DNA of 64,000 nt from Uliginosibacterium gangwonense DSM 18521 (GCF_000373965.1 NZ_KB892866.1:90566-154565), one strand, 5' to 3'; numbered from the stretch's first letter, positions 1-8,706 are shown. The notes: generated by a model not told the origin, from the sequence alone. Program-made: numbers and translations.

Positions 1-288
1 AGCGAGCGGGGCATTCTCAGCGCCAACATGTTCGGGCGCTCACGCAAGTATGAGCCTTCGCTCAAGCGCCTGGGCAACGCTTTTGAGCACAGGGCCATGG
101 CTTTTCCGTCTTGCGACAGTGGCAACGTGGTGGCCTTTGCGGCCAAGGGGGATCCTATCGAGGCCAGCATTGCTGATCTACGTATGCGTGCTACTGCGCT
201 GAAAGCGGCCACTGGCCTGGATTTGCGCCCCACCGTGACACGTCTTGAGCAAGCCAATACGCTGCCCGGCGGAGTGCTCAAACTTTAG
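1..288 (+). CDS. Spermidine synthase-like protein, C-terminal part (partial)
   Basis: The reading frame is open from the first base and stops with TAG at 286-288, leaving 95 residues of the C-terminus. The pattern NMFGRSRKYEPSLKRL followed by a strand reading GNVVAFAAKG resembles the last part of spermidine/spermine synthase-fold (Rossmann) methyltransferase relatives, where a GNxxxFA strand is common. The catalytic part is outside the window, so the substrate cannot be judged. It could be a general SAM-dependent methyltransferase instead. The stop codon is followed at once by a 30-bp element that recurs at 26309. Confidence 0.5.
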   Translation, partial: SERGILSANMFGRSRKYEPSLKRLGNAFEHRAMAFPSCDSGNVVAFAAKGDPIEASIADLRMRATALKAATGLDLRPTVTRLEQANTLPGGVLKL

Positions 289-318
289 GAAGCCGTAACA
301 CAATGGTTCTGGCGTTGT
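289..318. repeat. Dispersed 30-bp repeat, copy 1
   Basis: Thirty bases beginning GAAGCCGTAACA and ending TTCTGGCGTTGT match the element at 26309-26338 at 28 of 30 positions. In both places the repeat lies directly after the TAG stop codon of a plus-strand gene. It could be the end of a decayed insertion sequence, a MITE relic or a REP-like element. No transposase remains beside it. Confidence 0.6.
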
Positions 319-406
319 TGCGCCGCCTTGCCGTACTACCGGTGCTGTCTGCGTCGGCGCGCCTAGCCAGAACCGTTGCACTCCATTTTGTTTCAGCTTC
401 CCCAGA

Positions 407-811
407 TCAGCCTGCCATCAACTTTTGCCCCACCTCGGTAAAAGACCAGTGGGTCTGGATGATGCGCCATTGCCCTGCGATGCGCTGGAACACCTCGGTA
501 CAGTTCCAGCGCAAGGCATTCTCGCTGCCACCCCAGGATTTGAAATTGTAGCTCAGCACGGCGGCATCCCCGATGTATTGGACTTTGGGGTCGAGGAACT
601 CAAAGTGCGCGGCGCTGATCTTGCCACGCAAGGCCTCATAATAGTCCGTCAGCGCCGCCAAGCCGTCCATGCGCCGGGCGAGGAAGGGGTCGAAGTACAC
701 CACGTCCGGCGCGCAGATTTCCAGAAAGCCCGAAGGGTCGCCCTGGCACCAGCGCTGCATGGCGGCTTTTTCAAGGGCCAGAATTTCGTCTTCGTGCTGA
801 TTGGTATTCAT
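407..811 (-). CDS. NTF2-like / SnoaL-type small protein
   Basis: This 134-residue protein has the make-up of the NTF2-like cone fold. An N-terminal helix (EILALEKAAMQRWCQGDPSGFL) is followed by a strand with VVYFDPF and a C-terminal half of strands ending in QWRIIQTHWSF, a usual finish for SnoaL/DUF4440 proteins. Such proteins bind or isomerise small ligands, or act as accessory domains; the ligand is unknown here. The start is supported by AGGAG a few bases upstream of the ATG at 811. It is a single-gene unit with no obvious partner nearby. Confidence 0.6.
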   Translation of the reverse strand: MNTNQHEDEILALEKAAMQRWCQGDPSGFLEICAPDVVYFDPFLARRMDGLAALTDYYEALRGKISAAHFEFLDPKVQYIGDAAVLSYNFKSWGGSENALRWNCTEVFQRIAGQWRIIQTHWSFTEVGQKLMAG

Positions 812-969
812 GTGGGGCTCCTGATGGTGGGGTCAATGTGGGGATTATGCCATATGGCAGCATGACCGTTTGCAGGCATGGCCCGCACCGAACCCCGAGC
901 TTGTTCAAACTGGCCGATCAAATGTGTCGGCAGGCTGCATTGCAATGCAGGGCTCCAGGCGATTGACAT

Positions 970-1003
970 AAAAAAGCGGCACCACGGAAACCGTGGATGC
1001 CGC
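970..1003 (-). terminator. Rho-independent terminator of the outer-membrane barrel gene
   Basis: On the minus strand, GCGGCA and CCACGG pair with CCGTGG and TGCCGC around a TTT loop with one bulged base. A run of T follows. It lies about 40 bases past the stop at 1043. Confidence 0.8.
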
Positions 1004-1042
1004 CCAAGTTCTACGGGGAGGAGAAAACGAAATGCGGATGGA

Positions 1043-1696
1043 TCAGAATTTGTAAGCCAAGCCTACTGTATAGGTGTTAACAGAGCCATAGCCCGTGGAG
1101 GGATTCCCCAAATTGCCATAGCGGTTCCATTCCACGCGGGTGGCCACCTGCGGGGTGATGTCATAACTGGCACCCAGCCCAAGAAGGGGGCCTGTGGTAG
1201 TGTGGCTGGTGTTGACGGTGTCCACACCATTGCTACCAGAAGCGCGCAGTTCGGTATCTGCCCTGATCAGGCCAAGTTTGCCGTATACCGACACATTGTG
1301 TGCCAGTGGCAGGATACCCAGTGCCGCTGCAGTGACACCTTGTGATTTGAATTCACCTACGACAGCCGCATTGGATGCGCCGCTGACGTTGGATTGATAA
1401 CCGAATTTGCCCAAATTGACATAGCCCGCTTCCACTGCCAGATTTGGCGTGATGCGATACCCAAAGCTTAAGCCGTAGGTGGTATTCTGCGTATCAGACG
1501 TGCCGGATGACACACCAATACCCTGTGCGCCCAGGGCGCTATCGATACCGCCTTTGCGCAACGAGGAGACTCCCGCGCCCACGTTGGCGCTGACGTAAGG
1601 GCCTGTTGAAAAATCCGCAGCCTGAGCCTGGCCTGCCAGACACAAACCGCCAACAACCAGAGTAGCAACGATGGAATGGGGGATGAATGTTTTCAT
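1043..1696 (-). CDS. Outer membrane beta-barrel protein (OmpA/OmpX-like porin family)
   Basis: The 217-residue precursor starts with a clear Sec signal peptide (Lys-Thr n-region, hydrophobic core, cleavage near AQAADF at about residue 27). The mature part is a run of alternating amphipathic strands such as YGLSFGYRITPNLAVEAGY and ASYDITPQVATRVEW. It ends in Phe after TVGLAYKF, the usual BAM recognition end. Length fits an 8-stranded barrel of the OmpA_membrane / OMP_b-brl type. AAGGAG lies 8 bases before the ATG, and a strong terminator follows the gene. Its exact role (adhesion, stability or transport) cannot be told from sequence. Confidence 0.8.
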   Translation of the reverse strand: MKTFIPHSIVATLVVGGLCLAGQAQAADFSTGPYVSANVGAGVSSLRKGGIDSALGAQGIGVSSGTSDTQNTTYGLSFGYRITPNLAVEAGYVNLGKFGYQSNVSGASNAAVVGEFKSQGVTAAALGILPLAHNVSVYGKLGLIRADTELRASGSNGVDTVNTSHTTTGPLLGLGASYDITPQVATRVEWNRYGNLGNPSTGYGSVNTYTVGLAYKF

Positions 1697-1963
1697 GTTT
1701 GTGCTCCTTGATATATCCAGTCATCTGGAGCGCCCATTGAACCTCAAAGTTGTAAGCCCCCTGTTTCGTGATGTTTCTGAACTGCTACAGGATGCAAGAA
1801 AGTGTTACAGGCGTACCGCTCCAAGGCGCTTCAGATTGATTCCCAAGGGTGGCTAAAGGGGTTACTTTTCTTGAAAATGCAGCTGTGGGTCTAAAGACTT
1901 TCAGGCAGAGGCCGTTACTCCGCCAAGGCTGATGCTCATTTCAGCCGCAATTGGGAGGTCAAT

Positions 1964-3577
1964 ATGAATATTGCGCGCAAGATCATGCTGCTTGTGTTGT
2001 TTGCGCTGGCAACCTGTGCCGCCATCGTGGGTGTGGCGACATTCGGGCTGAGCCGGGTCAAATCGGGTGTGGATGACATTACTTCTACCACCTTGCCTGC
2101 GGTAATGGCCGCCGGGGAAATTCGGGCCAAATACCTCACGCTGCACGCTGCTGCCTATGATCGCATTCCGGTCACGGATGCTGACGCAGCCAAGCGTATC
2201 GAAGCGCGTATGGACGAGTTGAGCAATGGCATCATCAAGGAGATCGTCTTCTATACCGAGAAAACGACTGACCCTAACGAAAAGCAGATTCTCGATGAGG
2301 CCAAACGGGGCATTGCGACCTATGTGAGCAAGATGAGCCAGGTGCGCAACCTTGCGGGCTCGGGTGAGGCACAGATGGCTATGAACGTGATGCAGACCCA
2401 GGTCGGCCCCGTCCATGCGCAGCTTGCCGACGCCTTCGACAAGCTCCTGAAGATCAAAGCCACTCAGGCGGAAAGCGTCTCTAAGGCGGCTGCCGCATCG
2501 TTTGCCACCACCATCAGCGTAACCATTGTTGCTGCCGTGCTGGGCCTGGGCCTGATTGCTGTATTGGGCTTCACGCTCGGGCGCTCCATCATCCGACCAC
2601 TGGATTCCATGCAAAGGGCAATTGCCCGCACTGCCGAGGAACTTGATTTCCGCAATGATCTGCCCGTCAAGAGCAGGGATGAGATCGGCAAAACCCTGGC
2701 GGCCTACAATTCCCTGCTCGCCCGCCTGCGCAGCAGCTTTGCACACATCCAGCAATCAACCAACCAGATGCTCAAAGCCGCCCATGAAGCCAGGGCGAAC
2801 GCGCACCAGATTGCGGAAAACTCCCGCCAGCAAAGCGATGCCTCCTCAGGCATGGCCGCTGCCATTGAAGAGCTGACAGTCAGCATCTCCCACGTTGCCT
2901 CCCAGGCACACGAGGCGACCCAGCACACCCTTTCGTCCCAAAGCAGCGCCGAACGTGGCAGCGAAGTGATTCTGGCCACGGTAGGAGGCATTCAGAGCAT
3001 TGCCCGCACCGTTGAAGCCGCCGCCGAGCGCATCAATGCATTGCGCAACGATAGCGAAAGCATCTCCTCGGCCGCCAACATCATCCGGGATATTGCCGAT
3101 CAAACCAATCTGCTGGCGCTCAACGCCGCCATTGAAGCCGCTCGCGCAGGCGAGCAGGGGCGCGGTTTTGCCGTGGTGGCAGATGAAGTGCGCAAGCTCG
3201 CAGAGCGCACCGCGAATTCCACGCAAGAGATCTCCTCCATGCTCGAACGCATGCAAAGCAGCGCCCGACAAGCAGTAGATACCATGAATGATGCGGTGCG
3301 CGAAGTGGCCGGTGGCGTGGAAAACGCCAATGAAGCAGGGGCCTCCATCCAGGGGATCAAGCAAGGCTCAGGCGTCGTGGTCAAGGCGGTGGAAGATATT
3401 ACCGACGCCATGCGCGAACAAAGCACCGCCAGCACCACCATTGCCCAGCAGATCGAACAGATCGCCCAGATGACCGAAAGCAACTCCTCAGCAGCCATAC
3501 AGTCCGCCGATGCGGTCGACAAAATGGCCTCGATGAGCCAGGACATCGCCCGTGCACTGGAAGTCTACAAGGTTTGA
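1964..3577 (+). CDS. Methyl-accepting chemotaxis protein
   Basis: This 537-residue transducer has a first membrane helix at about residues 7-29 and a periplasmic helical sensor (4HB-like) to about 180. A second membrane helix spans about 181-206, followed by a HAMP domain beginning [14 protein letters not shown] and a cytoplasmic coiled-coil signalling domain. The highly conserved hairpin tip is present ([20 protein letters not shown] then [15 protein letters not shown]). It would couple an unknown periplasmic ligand to CheA/CheW and flagellar control. No C-terminal CheR-binding pentapeptide is seen. A GGGAGG ribosome site precedes the ATG. No che gene is adjacent, so it is an orphan receptor. 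Confidence 0.95.
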   Translation: MNIARKIMLLVLFALATCAAIVGVATFGLSRVKSGVDDITSTTLPAVMAAGEIRAKYLTLHAAAYDRIPVTDADAAKRIEARMDELSNGIIKEIVFYTEKTTDPNEKQILDEAKRGIATYVSKMSQVRNLAGSGEAQMAMNVMQTQVGPVHAQLADAFDKLLKIKATQAESVSKAAAASFATTISVTIVAAVLGLGLIAVLGFTLGRSIIRPLDSMQRAIARTAEELDFRNDLPVKSRDEIGKTLAAYNSLLARLRSSFAHIQQSTNQMLKAAHEARANAHQIAENSRQQSDASSGMAAAIEELTVSISHVASQAHEATQHTLSSQSSAERGSEVILATVGGIQSIARTVEAAAERINALRNDSESISSAANIIRDIADQTNLLALNAAIEAARAGEQGRGFAVVADEVRKLAERTANSTQEISSMLERMQSSARQAVDTMNDAVREVAGGVENANEAGASIQGIKQGSGVVVKAVEDITDAMREQSTASTTIAQQIEQIAQMTESNSSAAIQSADAVDKMASMSQDIARALEVYKV

Positions 3578-3613
3578 AGCGGATTAACACCCAGCCGGAT
3601 GACCCCAGGCAGC

Positions 3614-3639
3614 AAAAAGCCCGCATTTGCGGGCTTTTT
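3614..3639. terminator. Bidirectional terminator between the chemotaxis gene and tRNA-Arg
   Basis: AAAAAGCCCGC pairs with GCGGGCTTTTT around a short loop. The A and T tracts flank the stem, so it can end transcripts from both the plus-strand receptor gene and the minus-strand tRNA. Confidence 0.85.
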
Positions 3640-3654
3640 GTCACTCAACCGGTA

Positions 3655-3726
3655 TAGCCCCAACAGGAATCGAACCTGTATTTCAGTCTTAGGAGGACCG
3701 CGTTCTATCCATTGAACTATAGGGCC
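3655..3726 (-). tRNA. tRNA-Arg (anticodon CCU)
   Basis: Read on the minus strand, the gene folds into a full cloverleaf. The acceptor GGCCCTA pairs with TGGGGCT (two G-U pairs), and the D stem GTTC/GAAC is intact. The anticodon stem CGGTC/GACTG carries the loop CTCCTAA, giving anticodon CCT. The T arm ACAGG-TTCGATT-CCTGT is canonical. The 3' CCA is not encoded, so it would be added after transcription. It decodes the AGG codon. tRNA-Arg(CCU) genes are common integration sites, but no integrase lies next to it here. Confidence 0.93.
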
Positions 3727-4527
3727 ATAGTTGTATCAGTGGGGAGGGAGGAATCCCGTACTGCTTCGTGCTTTACGGCTTCCTGCCTCGCCCGCGATAA
3801 TAGCATGTGTAGCGCGCCTTGAACGATCTTGGCAGCACTTTCGGGTTGCAAACAAATCGCTGGCGCAGGCATGCCGTAGCGGTCGCAAGACTATCACAAA
3901 ACCCTTGCTGACAAAAAAGTAGCAGTACGGTTGGGACAAGCAGAAGGCGTCTACCGGCGAGTCTCGTAACGATCGAGTACTTCAATCGTAGCGGCGTGCC
4001 TCTTGAAAAACGCTTCTTCTATGAAATGTCGCCGTATTGTTGGGAGGCGCCTTCGGCTTGTCCCAATCAACCTCGCTGGGAGATGAAACTGTGAAATTTT
4101 CAACCTATGCTCGTGGCGTAATTTTATAGGCGGTGAAATAGTAGATAAATGTTAAAAGCAAGGGTCTGAAAACTATGTGATATCACGTAGCCAGCATGCA
4201 ACCTTGCCCTTCCTGAACTAACACGTTTTTCCATGAAATCCACCGCATTGTTGGGCGGTACCGTTCACCTCACCTTGACCGTGTATTGATGATTGAAGTG
4301 CGCGCTCAGATGGATTTCAAAAGTTGTGTGCAGTGAATTAAAAATTCACCTTTCTGCCTTGCAAACAAAGTTTCGCCACTCCACTCTGGAAAGAGAAATA
4401 TTCCATCAAGTGTGGATTCAATCGGTGGGTGCAACAGAATGAAACAAAGCAGCTTGGGTCAAACGTTAATTCGTATACGGACGATCAGGCTGCGAACCGA
4501 TAAATGCAGTATATGGAGAAGAGCACC
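3727..4527. other. 800-bp AT-richer intergenic region without a convincing gene
   Basis: The stretch between the tRNA and the periplasmic binding protein has only short frames without good ribosome sites. It contains one notable structure, the inverted repeat at 3931-4066, and is visibly richer in A and T from about 4080 onward. That is compatible with a promoter region for the gene at 4528 or a decayed mobile element. Confidence 0.5.
3931..4066. repeat. 22-bp imperfect inverted repeat with a 92-bp spacer
   Basis: TTGGGACAAG at 3931 begins an arm whose reverse complement is at 4045-4066. The arms agree at 20 of 22 positions. The layout (short terminal inverted repeats around about 90 bp without a gene) suggests a MITE-like relic. 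A long RNA hairpin is the alternative. Confidence 0.5.
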
Positions 4528-5283
4528 ATGAACAAATACATATGTGCCGTATGTCTTGGGATCATGTCCAGCATGGCATTTGCCGACGAAGTGCATGTAG
4601 GCGTGTTTATCCATTCACCGAACGTCTATCAAGACAAGCAGACAAACGTCATACGTGGCCCATCGATTGACTACATTACAACCAAACTGAGGAAGATGGG
4701 GCACACTCCCGTCGTTGTGGCTCAGCCCTTCCCGAGGCTGATGTTATCTCTGGAAAATGGTGACGTTGATCTTACTTTGGAGATTGCCAAAAATCAGGAT
4801 AGAGAAAGGTTTGCCTATTTCTCAAAAAAACCTATCTACATCATGCGGCCCGGAATAACCGTGCTGGTTGGTAGCAAACTCAGTAAAATTGAATCTGTCA
4901 ATAACCTGAACGGCATGACATTAGGTTTTCTTGCGGGGGCTGCAATCCCAGATTTCTTTGCAAACCAGCCCGCCGTTAAATTTGATCTGGTTTCGGGAGA
5001 CGATTGGTTGGCGAAAAATCTGGGGAAATTGTTGGCCGGACGAGTTGATGCGGTGTTTGACCAAAATGTTTACTCCTATCTGGCCGAGGCGAAAAAGAAG
5101 AATATTGGAGATAAAATTAAAACGATACCGTTGCCGGTCAAAGGCACTGAAGCCTTTGTTGCATTCTCAAAGAAATCAGCCGTTGGGGCAAAACTGCTTA
5201 AAGAGTTTGACGACGCCAATGATGACAAGGTGGATGTTATCAACTCCATGATAGAGAACGAATTGGCGAAGAGCGACCATTAA
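4528..5283 (+). CDS. Periplasmic solute-binding protein, family 3 (amino-acid type)
   Basis: This 251-residue protein has a signal peptide ending near SSMAFADE, followed by a two-lobed type II binding fold. The start strand EVHVGVFIHSPNVYQ leads into a GPSIDYITTKLRKMGH helix, the usual SBP_bac_3 opening. The hinge region reads LNGMTLGFLAGAAIPDFF. An ATG at 4504 would add eight residues before the signal peptide, but GGAG upstream of 4528 and the peptide itself favour the later start. No permease or ATPase is adjacent, so it may serve an unlinked ABC transporter or a sensor. Confidence 0.8.
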   Translation: MNKYICAVCLGIMSSMAFADEVHVGVFIHSPNVYQDKQTNVIRGPSIDYITTKLRKMGHTPVVVAQPFPRLMLSLENGDVDLTLEIAKNQDRERFAYFSKKPIYIMRPGITVLVGSKLSKIESVNNLNGMTLGFLAGAAIPDFFANQPAVKFDLVSGDDWLAKNLGKLLAGRVDAVFDQNVYSYLAEAKKKNIGDKIKTIPLPVKGTEAFVAFSKKSAVGAKLLKEFDDANDDKVDVINSMIENELAKSDH

Positions 5284-5313
5284 AAATGCGCCACAAGAAT
5301 CGGTGGCATTTTT
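5283..5313 (+). terminator. Terminator after the periplasmic binding protein
   Basis: AATGC-CCAC pairs with GTGGCATT around a short loop, with one bulged G, followed by a T tract. It begins at the stop codon. Confidence 0.75.
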
Positions 5314-5344
5314 GAATAATTAGGCTTGTCAGGCAACGACCAAC

Positions 5345-5371
5345 AAAAAGGCCCGGAATTTTCCGGGCCTT
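5345..5371 (-). terminator. Terminator of the DEAD-box helicase gene
   Basis: On the minus strand, AAGGCCCGGAA pairs with TTCCGGGCCTT, followed by a T run. It lies 25 bases beyond the helicase stop. Confidence 0.85.
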
Positions 5372-5395
5372 GCCTATTCAAGCAGATGATGTCGT

Positions 5396-6907
5396 TTATT
5401 CGTCGCGGTGGGCGCGGCTGAAGTTGCGGCGGCCGCCTTCGGTGGGAGGCCGGGGACGGGCGGGGCGGTCACCGGTGGGGGCGCGGTCATCACGGCGGTG
5501 GGCAAAGCCTTGGCCTGCGGGACGGGGGCGGTCGCTGAAGCTACGTTCGCCTGTGCCAGCAGGGCGCTCACGGCGTTCGGTGCTAGGGCGCTCGGCACCA
5601 AAGGCGGGGCGATCTGCGCCGAATGCCGGGCGGTCAGCACCAAAGCGGCTGCGACCGGAACCGGAATCGTTGCGGTCGGTACGCGGGCGATCACCAAAGC
5701 GGCGTTCGCCGGTGCGGGCGGGGCGACTACCTTCGGAGCCACGACGTTCGCGTTGCTCAGGATTGACGCGGGGTTCCAGCCCGGCAATGACCTGGGCAGG
5801 GATGCGCTGGGTGGTGAAGCGTTCGATGGCGCGGACCTTGAAGCGTTCGCTGGCCATGGCCAGGGTGGTGGCGATGCCAGCACGCCCGGCACGACCGGTA
5901 CGACCAATGCGGTGTACGTAATCTTCCGGCTTCATCGGCATGCCGAAGTTGATGACGTGGCTGATGTTGGGGACGTCGATGCCACGGGCGGCCACATCGG
6001 TGGCGACCAATATCTTGATGTGATCCCGGCGCAGGCTCGTCAGCGTGCGGTTGCGTTTGCCCTGGGGCATATCGCCGTGCAGCGCAGCGGCAGCGAAACC
6101 CTTTTCGTTCAGAGTGTCGGAGAGCCAGTCTGCATCGCGCTTGGTGGCTACGAATACGATGGCTTGTTGCACGTCTTCACCGCGCAGCAGGTGGTCGAGC
6201 AGGCGCAGCTTGTGGCTGCTGTCGTCGGCCCAGTGCAGGTGTTGGGTGATGTCGGTGTGGCGGTCGGTTTGGGAGGCGAGCGCAATACGCACAGGGTCTT
6301 GCAGCATGCCTTGCGCGAGGCGGCCGACTTCGCCGCCGAATGTGGCGGAGAACATGACGGTCTGGCGGTCTGCAGGCAGTGATGCGACGATCTGGTCGAT
6401 GTCTTCCTTGAAGCCCATGTCGAGCATGCGGTCGGCTTCGTCCAGCACAAGCATTTCGCAGCGGGAGAAATCGATGCGACCACGGCCGATGTAGTCCAGC
6501 AGACGGCCCGGTGTGGCGACCAGGATGTCAACCGATTGGCGCAGAAGCTTGATCTGTGCCGGGTAGGGCATGCCACCCACGACGGTGACGACAGACAGAC
6601 GCTTGAAGGCGCGGCCATAGGTGATTGCGGATTTGCCAACCTGTTGGGCCAGCTCGCGCGTGGGGCAGAGTATCAGGATGCGCGGGCCGATGCAGCCGGT
6701 AACGGTGGTGTTTTCGGTGAGGCGTTGCAGCGCGGGCAGCATGAAGGCTGCGGTTTTACCGCTGCCAGTGGCGGCAGAGACCATGAGGTCAGCGCCGGTG
6801 AAGGCGGCGGGGATGGCTTCGGCCTGAACAGAGGTGGGCGTGGTGTAACCGGCAGAGGTTACAGCCTTGAGAATGAGGGGGTGCAGGCCCAGTGAATCAA
6901 AAGTCAT
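5396..6907 (-). CDS. rhlE: DEAD-box ATP-dependent RNA helicase (RhlE type)
   Basis: The 503-residue protein opens directly with the Q-motif region (MTFDSLGLHPLILKAV, then GYTTPTSVQAEAIP). Motif I reads SAATGSGKT, motif II VLDEADRML, motif III SAT, and the helicase C-terminal lobe carries ATDVAARGID and HRIGRTGRAG. The last 110 residues are a basic, Arg/Gly/Asp-rich tail with a seven-residue repeat FGADRPA. This layout is that of RhlE helicases, which act in ribosome assembly and RNA decay. AGGA six bases before 6907 fixes the start; an upstream in-frame ATG at 7054 would add an unlikely 49 residues. Confidence 0.9.
   Translation of the reverse strand: MTFDSLGLHPLILKAVTSAGYTTPTSVQAEAIPAAFTGADLMVSAATGSGKTAAFMLPALQRLTENTTVTGCIGPRILILCPTRELAQQVGKSAITYGRAFKRLSVVTVVGGMPYPAQIKLLRQSVDILVATPGRLLDYIGRGRIDFSRCEMLVLDEADRMLDMGFKEDIDQIVASLPADRQTVMFSATFGGEVGRLAQGMLQDPVRIALASQTDRHTDITQHLHWADDSSHKLRLLDHLLRGEDVQQAIVFVATKRDADWLSDTLNEKGFAAAALHGDMPQGKRNRTLTSLRRDHIKILVATDVAARGIDVPNISHVINFGMPMKPEDYVHRIGRTGRAGRAGIATTLAMASERFKVRAIERFTTQRIPAQVIAGLEPRVNPEQRERRGSEGSRPARTGERRFGDRPRTDRNDSGSGRSRFGADRPAFGADRPAFGAERPSTERRERPAGTGERSFSDRPRPAGQGFAHRRDDRAPTGDRPARPRPPTEGGRRNFSRAHRDE
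5592..5646 (-). repeat. In-frame tandem repeat in the helicase tail
   Basis: About 2.7 copies of a 21-bp unit encode FGADRPA, FGADRPA and FGAERP in the disordered C-terminal tail. Copy number may vary between strains. Confidence 0.65.
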
Positions 6908-7364
6908 AAAATTCCTGTCAAGGGTGCGCGCATCCAGACGCAGACAAGCTGCCGCCGGGTTGGGCGCTGAAAAATCACGAAAACCGGGGTGCAGACAGGT
7001 AATGCAGCAAAAGGGGAATAGTTCGCAGCAGCCAGATGGCTGTGAAAACGGCATCCTTCAGCGGCATCCAGGCAGGCTGGTGGCGGATACGTGACACGCG
7101 CGTTGCGCAACAATCGCAACGCAAATGCATCGGCGCCAACCAGAACAACAAACGCGCAAGACTCCGGTTTGAAGGGGGAATGCGTCAGGAGGGGTCAGAG
7201 ACGATGAACCAGGCTCGATACAAAAACTCGGGCATAAGGGGCAGCACTATACAGGAAAATTCTGTATACGCAAGGACTTATGGAAAATTATTGTGCAATG
7301 CGCGTTTTGTGCAAAACGTCCAGTTACTCCGGGCGCTCGTGGCGACATCATGGGGTTGGGGTGG
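6908..7364. other. 457-bp leader and promoter region of the helicase gene
   Basis: No gene is seen here. On the minus strand it would form the 5' leader of rhlE. It holds an 8-bp perfect stem (GCGTTGCG with CGCAACGC, 7100-7122) and further upstream a 7-bp inverted repeat (7248-7268). Long structured leaders are known for cold-induced helicase genes, but that role here is inference. Confidence 0.4.
7248..7268. promoter_or_regulatory. Inverted repeat TATACAG-N7-CTGTATA, candidate operator
   Basis: A perfect 7-bp inverted repeat with a 7-bp AT-rich spacer lies upstream of the helicase leader. Its symmetry suits a dimeric regulator. The binding protein is unknown. Confidence 0.4.
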
Positions 7365-7727
7365 TCACTGATCCTTGGGAATTGGCGGGTATTTCACCGC
7401 ATTCATGGCGATCTTGTTGCGTACGGCTGAATCCAGATCGATTTCCAGGATCATTGCCAGGCGCATGAGGTAGAGCAGCACGTCGGAGATTTCCTGGCGT
7501 ACATGCTCGGCCTTGTCGGTGCGCATGATGGATTCGGCTTCCTCATCGGTGAGCCACTGGAAGATTTCCGCTAGCTCGCCCACCTCGCCAGTTAGGGCGA
7601 GCAGGATATTGCGTGGGGTGTGGAAGCGATCCCAGTCCCGCTCGCGGGCAAATTCCGCGAGCCGTGCTTCCAGGGCGTGGGTGTCGAGCAGGCGAGGGCT
7701 GCCTGCAGACTCAGAAGGTGTAGCCAA
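7365..7727 (-). CDS. MazG-type nucleotide pyrophosphohydrolase (dCTPase-like)
   Basis: This 120-residue all-helical enzyme has the metal-binding signature EVGELAEIFQW near residue 50 and RQEISDVLLYL near 80, the EExxE and ExxD pairs of the MazG / RS21-C6 family. These enzymes hydrolyse dNTPs such as dCTP or modified nucleotides to the monophosphate and so cleanse the pool. The start is a TTG with GGAGGAG nine bases upstream. This places it inside the last codons of the kinase gene (overlap 7711-7727), so translation is probably coupled. The next in-frame start would cut into the first helix. Confidence 0.85.
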   Translation of the reverse strand: MATPSESAGSPRLLDTHALEARLAEFARERDWDRFHTPRNILLALTGEVGELAEIFQWLTDEEAESIMRTDKAEHVRQEISDVLLYLMRLAMILEIDLDSAVRNKIAMNAVKYPPIPKDQ

Positions 7728-8706
7728 TGACGGTCTCCTCCGGATCGAGTTTGTTGAGCAGGCGCAGCAAGGGGTGTAGTTCCCGGTAGCGTTTGCAGAC
7801 CGCGCGCAGGTAATGCATCACTAGCGGCATGTCCTTGAGATAGCCGTCTTTGCCATCGCGGTGCCAGAGGCGGGCGAAAATGCCGAGCACCTTGATGTGG
7901 CGTTGGGCACCCATGAACTCATAGTCGCGGTGGAATTCGGCAAAGTCTGCACGGACCGGCAGGCCGATGTGGCGGGCGGTTTCCCAGTAGCGGGCGAGCC
8001 AGTCCAGCGTGCGCTCTTCTTCCCAATGGATGTAGGCGTCTTTGAACAGCGAGACCAGATCGTAGGTGAGCGGGCCGTAGACTGCATCCTGAAAATCCAG
8101 CACACCTGGATTGGGCGTGCTGAGCATCAGGTTACGGCAGTGATAGTCGCGGTGGACGAAGACCTGGGGTTCAGCAAGATTAACGGCGAGGATTGCGTCG
8201 AAGACCCCATATAGGTCATTCTTCTCATTTTCGGTCAGGGTGACGCCTTTGTGGTGTTCAACGTACCATACCGGGAACAACTCCATTTCGCGCAGCAGGT
8301 GGGCCTGATTGTATTCGGGCAATGCGCCGGGGTGGCTGGCGCGTTGGATGCTTGCCAGCGTGCCCAGGGCATCTGCGTACAGATCGGAGGCGTTCTCGGG
8401 GGTCAGGGCCGACAGGTAGGTGGTCGAACCCAGGTCGGAGAGTTCCAGGAAGCCTTGCTCCAGGTCGTTGGCAAAAACGCTTGGTACATGGGCGCCTGCT
8501 TCTCCGAAGAGGTGCGCCACATGGATGAATGGGCGGCAATCTTCGTGGCTGGGGGGGGCGTCCATGATGATACGGGTTTCGCCGTCGTCGAAACTGACGC
8601 GGAAGTAACGCCGGAAACTGGCATCGGCAGAGGCCGGTGCGATGGAATAAGGGTGGCCGGGATGCAGTTTTTTGATCCAGGCTTGTAATAGTTCAAAACG
8701 ATCCAA
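7711..8706 (-). CDS. amgK: Aminoglycoside-phosphotransferase-fold sugar kinase (AmgK-like)
   Basis: The 331-residue protein matches the anomeric N-acetylmuramate/N-acetylglucosamine kinase AmgK of the peptidoglycan recycling route. It has an N-lobe with SADASFRRYFRV and a kinase loop FVHRDYHCRNLML, followed by the metal-binding LDFQDAVYGPLTYDL. In pseudomonads and many betaproteobacteria amgK lies beside lptD and is followed by murU. Here lptD is divergent 96 bp away, but the next gene is MazG-like and murU is missing from the site. The AmgK assignment rests on motif and position. A different small-molecule kinase is possible. Confidence 0.75.
   Translation of the reverse strand: MDRFELLQAWIKKLHPGHPYSIAPASADASFRRYFRVSFDDGETRIIMDAPPSHEDCRPFIHVAHLFGEAGAHVPSVFANDLEQGFLELSDLGSTTYLSALTPENASDLYADALGTLASIQRASHPGALPEYNQAHLLREMELFPVWYVEHHKGVTLTENEKNDLYGVFDAILAVNLAEPQVFVHRDYHCRNLMLSTPNPGVLDFQDAVYGPLTYDLVSLFKDAYIHWEEERTLDWLARYWETARHIGLPVRADFAEFHRDYEFMGAQRHIKVLGIFARLWHRDGKDGYLKDMPLVMHYLRAVCKRYRELHPLLRLLNKLDPEETVIGYTF

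Noticed and set aside
3655-3726. tRNA-Arg as the attachment site of an integrated element
   Set aside because: No integrase and no repeated tRNA 3' fragment were seen on either side.
3773-3985. 70-residue minus-strand frame with a signal-peptide-like start
   Set aside because: It starts with TTG without a ribosome site and overlaps one arm of the inverted repeat. The hydrophobic stretch is probably chance.
5408-6382. Ala/Gly-rich open frame antisense to the helicase tail
   Set aside because: Its composition reflects the repetitive Arg/Gly-coding strand read in reverse.
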